This document shows positions 33,973 to 41,071 of a stretch of 64,000 bases of DNA, piece by piece. How positions within the stretch are numbered: position 1 is the stretch's first letter; each line of letters begins with the position of its first letter. This DNA is from Candidatus Hydrogenedentota bacterium (GTDB lineage: Bacteria > Hydrogenedentota > Hydrogenedentia > Hydrogenedentales > JAEUWI01), in NCBI GenBank assembly GCA_019637335.1, contig JAHBVV010000001.1, positions 627,440 through 691,439 of the forward strand, in the 5' to 3' direction. The position numbers and the translations under genes are program-made. Below the pieces are notes generated by a model, which ran no database searches, was not told where the DNA came from, and saw nothing but the letters and a program-made list of their open reading frames with translations.

Positions 33973-35585
33973 GTGGGTCCCCCTTCTTCGGGCGCGGTCG
34001 CCGGGTCGTGGCGCGGATCGCTGTCTTCGATGGGGCCGACCAGGGTGGCTGTGTCCCGGGCGTCGTCACAGACAGGAATGTCGGTGTCTCCAGCGTCATC
34101 ACAGACAGGAGTGGCGGTGTCGCTGGCGGTGTCGCTGGCGTTGTCACCGGGAGTAGTGTCTGTGTCCCTGGCGCCATCACCGGCAGGGTTGTCTGCGTCG
34201 CCGAGCTGGAATTGAGGGGTGTGGCGTAGGGCGTCGAAGTCGTCGGGAAGCGCTTCGAAGTACTCGGTGTCGAAGAGGGAGGGTTGGTTGCGGTCTTCGC
34301 TTTCGCTGGCGCGCCCGTCACGGAGTTGTTGCAGGGCGTTCATCTGGGCGCGCATGTGGCCGATGGCGGCGCGGAGGGTCCGCGATGGGGCGTGTTCGTC
34401 GCCGAGGTCGGCGGCGGCGGCTTCGGCCTGGCCCAGTGCGGCGTCGAGGGCGCCGAGGAGGTGTTCGACCTCGCCGGCCTGTACGTTTGCGGTGGCGACC
34501 TGGCTGGCGGCGGCGTAGCGGAGGGCGTCCATCTCGGCGGTCTGGATGGCGAGCATCTTGCGGGTTTTTTCGAGCTCGAACTCGATGCGCTTCATGCGGT
34601 CGCGGGTGGCGGCGAGCGCGGCGCGGGCGTTTTCGCTGTCGCGGGCCGATTCGGCGGCGGCGTCGCGGAGTGCGCCGGCGGTTTCGGGGCTGTCGAGGCT
34701 TTCGGCGAGGGCGGCGGTTCCGGCGCGCAGGGCCTCGTCGCGATCGGCCTGCGCCGCGCGGAGGCTTTCCAGGCGTTCGAGGGCTTCGGCGGCGCGGGCG
34801 TCGGCCTGTTCGCGGGCCTTTTCGGCGGTGGCGAGGCGGCCGCGCAGTCCGGCGTTCTCCTCCTGCTCGAACCGGGCCTCGCTGAGGGCGATCTGTGCGC
34901 GGGCCTGCTGCGCCATGGCGAAGTCGGCCTCTTCCTGGAGCTGGCGTACGCGCCCCTCCATGGCGACGGTTTCCCGGGCGAGGTCTTCGGCGGAGGCGAG
35001 GGCCACGGCGAGCTTCTCGCTGATAGCGTCGCGTTCCTGTTCAAGCCCGAAGATAGTCTGCTCGAGGCCTTGAATCCGCTCGAAAACGGCGATGGGATCC
35101 TCGCCGGCGGGGGCGCGCGGTTCGAGGACGATGCATCGGGAGCGGGCGAATCGCGCGCGGAGCGGCCCGCTGAGTTCGCGCAGGCGGTTTGGGTGCACGT
35201 TGCTGGCGATGAGCACGGGGTGCTGGTATTTGAGGAAGGTCTCGACGAGGGCCTCGAGGCGCGCGGCCTCCTTTTCGAAGCCCTCGAGATTGTCGACGAG
35301 TAACACGGCGCGGCGGCCAAGGAGCGGGCGTGGGTCATCGGCGAGGGCGCGCACTTTTTCAGGGAATTCCTGAGGCGTGATGAGCGCGAGTCCGGCGGGA
35401 ATGGCGCTGAGGCGGACCTGCTTCGCGATGGACCAGAGGAGGTGGCTTTTTCCGGCGCTTTCCGGCCCGAGCAGGAGCGCGAGCGAGGGGCCCATATCCT
35501 CCATGAGGGCGATGCGCCGACAGTAGTCGAAGGCCTCGCGGTTACCGGCGGTGACTTCGAAGGTTTCGAAGGTTCTCCCCTTCAT
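33969..35585 (-). CDS. DnaA/Hda-like AAA+ protein fused to a long coiled coil, with a clamp-binding-like motif
   Basis: A 538-residue protein. Residues 1-185 resemble DnaA domain III/Hda: TFETFEVTAGN at the N-terminus, Walker A GPESAGKS (40-47), Walker B LLVDN (Asp98; the second acidic residue of DnaA is Asn99 here), a sensor segment LIASNVHP and PLRARF (Arg145, an arginine-finger position). The DnaA DNA-binding domain IV is absent; about 195-415 is instead a continuous Ala/Glu/Arg-rich coiled coil. Residues 434-438 read QPSLF, like the beta-clamp-binding pentapeptide QLSLF. The tail (about 455-538) is acidic and repetitive (PVCDDAGDTD twice). The start at 35585 fits the DnaA alignment; an open frame back to 35759 has no family features. 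The downstream HD gene is coupled. The role is unknown; regulation of initiation or chromosome handling is an inference. Confidence 0.8.
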   Translation of the reverse strand: MKGRTFETFEVTAGNREAFDYCRRIALMEDMGPSLALLLGPESAGKSHLLWSIAKQVRLSAIPAGLALITPQEFPEKVRALADDPRPLLGRRAVLLVDNLEGFEKEAARLEALVETFLKYQHPVLIASNVHPNRLRELSGPLRARFARSRCIVLEPRAPAGEDPIAVFERIQGLEQTIFGLEQERDAISEKLAVALASAEDLARETVAMEGRVRQLQEEADFAMAQQARAQIALSEARFEQEENAGLRGRLATAEKAREQADARAAEALERLESLRAAQADRDEALRAGTAALAESLDSPETAGALRDAAAESARDSENARAALAATRDRMKRIEFELEKTRKMLAIQTAEMDALRYAAASQVATANVQAGEVEHLLGALDAALGQAEAAAADLGDEHAPSRTLRAAIGHMRAQMNALQQLRDGRASESEDRNQPSLFDTEYFEALPDDFDALRHTPQFQLGDADNPAGDGARDTDTTPGDNASDTASDTATPVCDDAGDTDIPVCDDARDTATLVGPIEDSDPRHDPATAPEEGGPT

Positions 35586-35623
35586 GCGGGGATCTCGCGG
35601 GGTGTTTTGTGGTTCATGGGCGT

Positions 35624-35632
35624 ATTCTAGCA
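35624..35632 (-). promoter_or_regulatory. Extended -10 element (TGCTAGAAT) for the DnaA-like operon
   Basis: Read on the minus strand, TGCTAGAAT runs from 35632 to 35624. Transcription would start near 35617, about 32 bases before the ATG at 35585. No convincing -35 element is seen at 17 bases. It is back to back with the promoter of the ROK gene. Confidence 0.5.
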
Positions 35633-35650
35633 CGCGCGGCGGGGCCAACC

Positions 35651-35680
35651 TTAAAACGGCGCCCCGGCGTGTGCTATAGT
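35651..35680 (+). promoter_or_regulatory. Sigma70-type promoter with extended -10 for the ROK gene
   Basis: TTAAAA (35651-35656), an 18-base spacer ending in TGC, then TATAGT (35675-35680). The leader before the ATG at 35728 is about 40 bases. Confidence 0.55.
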
Positions 35681-35727
35681 ATGCGCGCAATCGGGCGTTT
35701 TGCCCGCGAATGGAAGTAGAGGCGCCT

Positions 35728-37122
35728 ATGAAGACCGCATGGATGTTGACTCCCCCCAAGATTGTGCCGCCGCTGGATCCCGGTTTCCGCCCGGCCGCCC
35801 CGGCAAACCGGACGTACCGCCAGGCAGTGAAGGAATCGGGTATGGGCGAGCGGCTGGTGCTCGGCCTGGAGCGCGCGAACGGCGCGCTTGCCCGGCATGA
35901 ACTGGAGGTGTTCCCGATCGAGCATCCGCAGTCGGAGGCGAGCCGTTTTTATGTGGAGCGGATCCTGAAGTTCCTACTGTGGCAAAAGGGGGCGTGGAAG
36001 GTCTATGTGGGCGGCCCGACGTATATCGCGGCGTATCTGCAGGACTGCTACACGCCGGGCGGGTCCCGGGAGTTTGACTACAAATTCATGGGGCACAGCG
36101 TTTACGAGCGCAATTTCGAGATTGTCCCCTGCGCGCCCGAGGACGTGCCGGCGGAGCGTGAATCGACCCAGCCGCTGGGGCGGCACCTGGACGGCTGCCG
36201 GATCGGCTTTGATCTGGGGGCGTCGGACCGGAAGGTTTCGGCGGTGGTGGATGGCGAGGCCATTTATTCGGAGGAGGTGGTGTGGGAGCCTCGGAAACAG
36301 ACGGATCCCGCGTATCATTATAACGAGATTATGGCGGCGCTGAAGACGGCGGCGAGCAAAATGCCGCGCGTGGACGCGATTGGCGGCAGCTCGGCGGGGG
36401 TGTATATCGACAACCGCGCGATGATCGCCTCGCTGTTCCGCGGGATCCCGCAGGAGCGCTTCGGCGAGGTGCGGGACATGTTTACCCGCATTGGCGACGA
36501 GCTTGGCGTGCCGCTGGACATCGTGAACGATGGCGAGGTGACGGCGCTGGCCGGCTCGATGTCGCTGGAGGACAACGGGGTGCTGGGCATCGCGATGGGA
36601 TCCAGCGAGGCGGGCGGCTATGTGACGATGGACGGCAACATCACGAGCTGGCTGAACGAACTGGCGTTCGCGCCGGTGGACTACAGCGCCACGGCTCCGG
36701 CGGACGAGTGGTCCGGGGATATTGGCGTGGGCGCGCTCTATTTTTCGCAGCAGTGCGTGTTCCGTCTGGCTCCGGTGGCCGGTATTGAGCTTCCGGAAGA
36801 GGTGACGGATGCGGAGAAGCTGAAGGCGGTGCAGGAGCGGCTGGAAGCGGGCGATCGCGCCGCAGTGCAGATCTGGGAGTCGATCGGGATCTACCTGGGC
36901 TACACGATCGCGCATTACGCCGATTTCTACGACCTGAAGCACGTCCTGATTCTGGGCCGTTGCACCTCGGGACGGGGCGGATCGCTTATCCTCGATGGCG
37001 CCCGGCACGTGCTTGCGGTGGAGTTTCCGGAGCTTCTGCATATCAACATTCAACTGCCCGATGAAAAGAGCCGGCGCGTGGGCCAGTCCATCGCGGCGGC
37101 GAGCCTGCCGGCGCTGAAGTAA
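35728..37122 (+). CDS. ROK-family protein (sugar kinase-like) with extra N-terminal region
   Basis: A 464-residue protein. An N-terminal segment of about 140 residues (FYVERILKFLLWQKGAWKV and GGPTYIAAYL) has no family I know. It is followed by an actin/hexokinase-fold ROK domain: phosphate-1 motif GFDLGASDRKVSAVVDG, GGSSAGVYIDN, the catalytic-type DIVNDGEVTALAGS and the nucleotide motif GIAMGSSEAGGYV. The usual ROK zinc motif CxCGxxGC is missing. It is probably a sugar or amino-sugar kinase or a sugar-sensing relative. The ATG at 35728 is chosen because of the GAGG site before it. The PIG-L deacetylase gene follows after 201 bases, which suggests amino-sugar metabolism. Confidence 0.8.
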   Translation: MKTAWMLTPPKIVPPLDPGFRPAAPANRTYRQAVKESGMGERLVLGLERANGALARHELEVFPIEHPQSEASRFYVERILKFLLWQKGAWKVYVGGPTYIAAYLQDCYTPGGSREFDYKFMGHSVYERNFEIVPCAPEDVPAERESTQPLGRHLDGCRIGFDLGASDRKVSAVVDGEAIYSEEVVWEPRKQTDPAYHYNEIMAALKTAASKMPRVDAIGGSSAGVYIDNRAMIASLFRGIPQERFGEVRDMFTRIGDELGVPLDIVNDGEVTALAGSMSLEDNGVLGIAMGSSEAGGYVTMDGNITSWLNELAFAPVDYSATAPADEWSGDIGVGALYFSQQCVFRLAPVAGIELPEEVTDAEKLKAVQERLEAGDRAAVQIWESIGIYLGYTIAHYADFYDLKHVLILGRCTSGRGGSLILDGARHVLAVEFPELLHINIQLPDEKSRRVGQSIAAASLPALK

Positions 37123-37323
37123 GGCGCTCACGATAGCATTGGCAATTCCCGCCGTCACAGGGACAGCAGCGACATCATGGACGGCAGGGCAATGGAATCC
37201 CAAGTCTCCGCGGACCCTGCTTTCGCTGGAGTCTCTAGAATCGGGCGAGGCCGGCGCGCCTCGCCAATAGCAACCGATTGCGGATGTAGTCCGCGGCCGA
37301 ACTGAAAGGTTAAATGCCCCCCC

Positions 37324-38178
37324 ATGAACCTGACCCTGGACACCGCCCAACTTTATATTCCCGACGGCGTCGACGAGACGGAGGCCCTGGCCCGCACCAC
37401 GCACCTGGCGATCGGCGCGCACCAGGATGACCTGGAAATCATGGCCTACGACGGCATTGTGCAGTGCTACCAGCAGCCGGACAAGTGGTTTACGGGGGTG
37501 GTGGTGACGAATGGCGGGGGCACGCCCCGGAGCGGGATTTACGGCAACTATTCCGACGCGGACATGATCCAGGTGCGGAACAAGGAGCAGAAGAAGGCGG
37601 CGTTTGTGGGCGAATTTGCGGCGCAGTTTCTGCTGGATTTCCCGAGCGGCCGCGTGAAGGACGCGTCGGACGCGGGCCCGGTGAGCGATCTGGCGGCGAT
37701 CATCGAGGCGACGCGCCCGGAGGTGATCTACACGCACAACCTGGCGGACAAGCACGACACGCACATCGGGGTGACGCTGCGAACGATCGCCGCGCTGCGC
37801 CGGGTATCGGAGGAGGCGCTTCCGAAGAAGGTGTATGGGTGCGAGGTGTGGCGCGATCTGGACTGGATGGTGGACAGCGACAAGGTGGCGATGGACGCGT
37901 CGCAACGCGAGAACCTGCAGATGGCGCTGGTGGGTATCTTCGATTCGCAGATCGCCGGTGGCAAGCGTTATGACCTGGCGACGATGGGCCGGCGCCGCGC
38001 CCACGCGACCTACCACCAGTCGCACGGGGTGGACGAGACCACGGGCATTACGTTCGCGATGGATCTCACGCCGCTGGTGGAGGATCGGGACCTGGATCCC
38101 CTCTCGCTGGTGCAGGGCTACCTGAGCAATTTCCTGAGCGATGTGACGGATCGTGTTAAGAAGATTCAGGGGGAGTAG
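37324..38178 (+). CDS. PIG-L/LmbE family N-acetylglucosaminyl deacetylase
   Basis: A 284-residue zinc hydrolase that removes acetyl groups from GlcNAc-type substrates. Zinc-binding motifs are AHQDDLEIMA (residues 32-41) and THNLADKHDTH (about 138-148), the typical AHPDDxE/HxxH pattern with Pro replaced by Gln. It is predicted cytoplasmic, since no signal is seen. Together with the upstream ROK protein it may process N-acetylated sugars from polymers or small thiol precursors; the substrate is not known. The ribosome site is weak. A degenerate 9-mer array (37155-37190) lies between the two genes. Confidence 0.88.
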   Translation: MNLTLDTAQLYIPDGVDETEALARTTHLAIGAHQDDLEIMAYDGIVQCYQQPDKWFTGVVVTNGGGTPRSGIYGNYSDADMIQVRNKEQKKAAFVGEFAAQFLLDFPSGRVKDASDAGPVSDLAAIIEATRPEVIYTHNLADKHDTHIGVTLRTIAALRRVSEEALPKKVYGCEVWRDLDWMVDSDKVAMDASQRENLQMALVGIFDSQIAGGKRYDLATMGRRRAHATYHQSHGVDETTGITFAMDLTPLVEDRDLDPLSLVQGYLSNFLSDVTDRVKKIQGE

Positions 38179-38181
38179 GAG

Positions 38182-38230
38182 TTAGGCTGGAGGCTTTAGG
38201 CTTTAGGCTTTAGGCTTTAGGCTGGAGGCT
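38182..38230. repeat. TTAGGCT heptamer array (7 units)
   Basis: Seven 7-base units: TTAGGCT, GGAGGCT, four TTAGGCT and a final GGAGGCT. The array begins three bases after the PIG-L stop codon. A short version of it lies at 33184-33203. Confidence 0.95.
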
Positions 38231-38301
38231 AATGGGCACGGTCAATCCGCCTGCGGCGGACAGGGCCGCTTGTCCGTGGCACACCGGGAGGGGGGCCGGG
38301 G

Positions 38302-38434
38302 CAGTTGACAGTTGACAGTTGACAGTTGGCGGTTGGCAGTTGACAGTTGACAGTTGACAGTTGACAGTTGACAGTTGACAGTTGACAGTTGGCGGATGGC
38401 GGTTGGCGGTTGGCGGTTGACGGTTGACAGTTGG
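38302..38434. repeat. CAGTTGA heptamer array (19 units)
   Basis: Nineteen in-phase heptamers over 133 bases. Most read CAGTTGA; variants CAGTTGG, CGGTTGG, CGGTTGA and CGGATGG cluster at the ends and after unit 3. The perfect run from 38337 to 38385 has seven identical units. Confidence 0.96.
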
Positions 38435-39144
38435 CGGGCGAGTTCTTCTTGGATTATTGCGTATTCTTGCCGCTCGATTTGTTGAGGACGGCTGCACGTT
38501 CCACTTATGCCGCCCCGCTGGGGCTCTATTGTTGGGGGCCGCTGACCGAGGGCTCGCTTCGCTCGCGCCTGGGCTACGGTATGCCGCCGCTTCGCGGCTG
38601 TACGACGGCGGTTTCCTGGGCTAAGGTCTCTGACCAGATTAATGTTGCCAAGCATAGATCCGATTCACCCCGGGAATGACTGTATATAGACGGGCTATCC
38701 CGGGCAAAAGGATTAGGGCGATAGCACTACACCAATACGGGAACTTGGCAAACTTAAATCGATCGTAACACTTTAGCCGAGCGAAGTACAGTGGCCAAAC
38801 CAGAGCGACTTGCTTAATAGAGGCTGCGTGCAACTGTGGAGCGCCGACAGATTGCGCCGTCGGCGCAAGAAAGCGTTTTGAACATGCTACCGTTGCATGA
38901 GAAGCCGCGTGTCGTCGGAGGACTCCGGCAACGTGTTCTCGCACCTTCGGTGCGATGCCGGCGAGCCGCCGGCGCTCCATACACACCGGATCCATTAGTA
39001 AAAACATACTGTTCCGCACTTCAGACCGCTAAAGTGTTGCAATCGATCATATTCCGAAGCCTTATTCGCGTTATTTCGCGTCCATTCGTGGTTCAACTCT
39101 TGTGGTTGCTGCTATGCCGCGAGAGGTGTTGGGCTGCAGGCTGA
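38435..39144. other. Intergenic region with hairpins and unusually low GC, no supported gene
   Basis: 38640-39110 is clearly less GC-rich than the rest of the window. It holds hairpin-forming pieces (GCACCTTCGGTGC at 38941-38953, GCCGGCGAGCCGCCGGC at 38957-38973) and, at 39066-39095, a degenerate repeat of ttattcgcg/ttatttcgcg/ccattcgtgg. The longest frame (126 codons, minus strand 38639-39019) has no ribosome site or recognisable sequence. The base composition suggests either imported DNA or a decayed gene. Confidence 0.55.
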
Positions 39145-40311
39145 TCAGGGGACGGCCGGGGAGGTGTTTATCCAGACCTTTTCCCGGGCTTCGGCGAGGC
39201 GGGCGGCGGCGGCGGCGGCGGTTGAACCGGTGGCCATCACGAATCCGCCGCGTTCCCGGGTGACCAGATCGACGACATGGGTCAGCCGGTCGCCTTCGCG
39301 GGCGGTCAGGCGCACGGTCTCGATGCCGGGCATGGCGCGCGCTTCCTCCACGCCTTGAAAGCCGGTAACCACGCCGCTGCGCGTTATGAGCCAGGCGGCG
39401 GCGACCCCGATCTCGCAGCGCGGCGTGGTGCGCGGCGCCCTGCCGGCGGCGCAGGCGAGCTGGGCATCGAGCAGATCCACGCCCTGCGATCGCCGGACGA
39501 CCGCGCGCAGGAGCGGGTCGAGGGTTGCGGGGCATTGGACGTCCACGAGGGTGAGGCCGCTCCCCGAATCGACGAATTCCAATTCCACGTAGGCCCACCC
39601 CGGGGGCATCGTCCGGTTGAGATTTGACGCGGCGGCCATGGCGGCTTCCATGAGCGCGCCCCGGCGCGGCACGGGCATGGCGTAGCCCAGGGGCACGCGG
39701 TACATCGAGGTGGTGGTCTCCTGCGCGACCAGGTCGAAGGGAACGAGATCGCGACCGGCCTTGAATGCGGGCAGGCGGTAGACGGCCCCCTCCACGGCGG
39801 GTTGCAGGCGCACCGGTCCGCCGGCGCCGCGCCCGCGCAGTTTGATGGCGGCGAGTGAAAGGTCGCTCGGATGATCGACGCGCATGCAGGAGGCGTCGCC
39901 GTCGCCACAACCGGCGCGCACCCAGACGGGAAACGCGAGGTTTCGGCGATCGGAATCGGAAATGCGTTCGAGATCCGGGAGGCTGAGATGGGTCGCGCCG
40001 GGGACGAGCAATGCGGGTGGTCCAGCAGTCTCTGGGCAGGGCATGTGCGGGAGGCCGAAGTGCGCCGCGATGCTGTTTACGACGCCGCGCAGGGCGGGAT
40101 TGGCGGCCCAGACGCCGGCCAGGCGGACGCCGCGGAGCTTGTCGCTGCATACACCGGCTTCCCAGCATGGCACGCGAATGATCGGTGCGGGCGCGGCATT
40201 GGGATGGGGATCGCCTATTGCGGCGAGGTATAGCGGCGAGAGGCCCAGCCGTGTGCAGGCGGCCGCGATGTCGTCTGTGTCGTTCGGAATACCGGCGATT
40301 CCGATCTGCAT
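39145..40311 (-). CDS. ATP-grasp-like protein, unknown ligase
   Basis: A 388-residue protein. The C-terminal half has the pattern seen at the end of ATP-grasp enzymes: YVELEFVDSGSGLTLVDVQC (metal/nucleotide side), GVDLLDAQLACAAGRAP, then GGFVMATGSTAAAAAARLAEA. The N-terminal third (QIGIAGIPND...) looks like a pre-ATP-grasp Rossmann domain. The middle contains several Cys residues (CGDGDASC). It probably joins a carboxylate to an amine or thiol with ATP; the substrate is unknown. The start at 40311 is chosen for the GGGAG site; the frame back to 40416 is Arg-rich run-off. It is a lone gene between repeat regions. Confidence 0.6.
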   Translation of the reverse strand: MQIGIAGIPNDTDDIAAACTRLGLSPLYLAAIGDPHPNAAPAPIIRVPCWEAGVCSDKLRGVRLAGVWAANPALRGVVNSIAAHFGLPHMPCPETAGPPALLVPGATHLSLPDLERISDSDRRNLAFPVWVRAGCGDGDASCMRVDHPSDLSLAAIKLRGRGAGGPVRLQPAVEGAVYRLPAFKAGRDLVPFDLVAQETTTSMYRVPLGYAMPVPRRGALMEAAMAAASNLNRTMPPGWAYVELEFVDSGSGLTLVDVQCPATLDPLLRAVVRRSQGVDLLDAQLACAAGRAPRTTPRCEIGVAAAWLITRSGVVTGFQGVEEARAMPGIETVRLTAREGDRLTHVVDLVTRERGGFVMATGSTAAAAAARLAEAREKVWINTSPAVP

Positions 40312-40440
40312 AATCGTAGACTCCCTCGACTTTCGCCCGCGCGAACGGCGCCGCGCTTCCCCGGGTGAAACGATAGCGGATCGGGGGGCTGGTTTGCACG
40401 CTGGACGTGCGGGCACAGGCCATCACGGGGTGTTGTGTCA

Positions 40441-40740
40441 CCCGGCGGGGGTGGAATACTGCCCCGACTGTTGACGCGCTACTGGAGTCTCACACCCACA
40501 AGCCTTTGCGGCGGAGCCGCAGAGCTTGAGGGTGGCACCCGTGGCTCCCTTTGAGATTTCAAAGCGGGCGCTCTCGGGGCGTTGCTTCACCCGGCAGGGG
40601 TGGAATACTGCCCCGACTGTTGACGCGCTACTGGAGTCTCACACCCACAAGCCTTTGCGGCGGAGCCGCAGAGCTTGAGGGTGGCACCCGTGGCCCACAT
40701 TGAAGTTTTCGGGGCGGGCGATCACGGGGTGCTGCTTCAC
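40441..40740. repeat. 149-bp direct repeat, two full copies, each with a REP-like palindrome
   Basis: Units begin at 40441 and 40590, and a third start (cccg) at 40740 is cut short. Within each unit come ggtggaatactgccccgact, a spacer, then the palindrome CAAGC...GCTTG (40499-40528 and 40648-40677), then gggtggcacccgtggc. The two copies are almost identical in their first 110 bases and differ in the last 40. Single diverged copies of the unit surround the palindromes near 29152, 30456 and 32470. Confidence 0.93.
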
Positions 40741-41071
40741 CCGTTTATGAAGATGGACGGCGGCTTCGCCGCCTGGCAGGCGGGGACGCCCACCACGGCG
40801 CGTCTTCGACCTGCGCTCCCAGCCTTTGCCGCTTCCTTGGTAGAGATGCTCTAATCTGGTTTTTATGAGGCAGTTGTGGTAATGCCGAGGCGTTTCTTTC
40901 AGAGCAGGTACCCGCGATTTGTGGGTGATTTGGGCGCTTTCGCGGCTGGGGTGGGTCTGTCGCGGTTGCCCGTCCCCGGGTTTTGTGGGCTTTGGGGCTT
41001 GTGTTACCATGACACCACTTTGCGTCCCCGTAGAATTACGTTAAGCAAACACGGCCTGACGGAGCCCGCTC
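40741..41071. other. Leader region of the oligopeptide transporter operon
   Basis: Contains a small hairpin (GGCGGCTTCGCCGCC, 40758-40772) and a short piece of the GT-rich mosaic repeat (40905-40985). Near 41005 there is a TGTTACCAT element similar to the extended -10 boxes elsewhere, followed by about 60 bases to the first gene. No gene is seen. Confidence 0.45.

Noticed and set aside
38302-38434. Possible CRISPR array.
   Set aside because: The units are 7 bases and contiguous, with no spacers; the 125-, 149- and 194-base repeats also lack repeat-spacer structure, and no cas gene is present.
38639-39019. A 126-codon minus-strand frame in the low-GC spacer.
   Set aside because: No ribosome site, no family pattern, and it runs through hairpin repeats.
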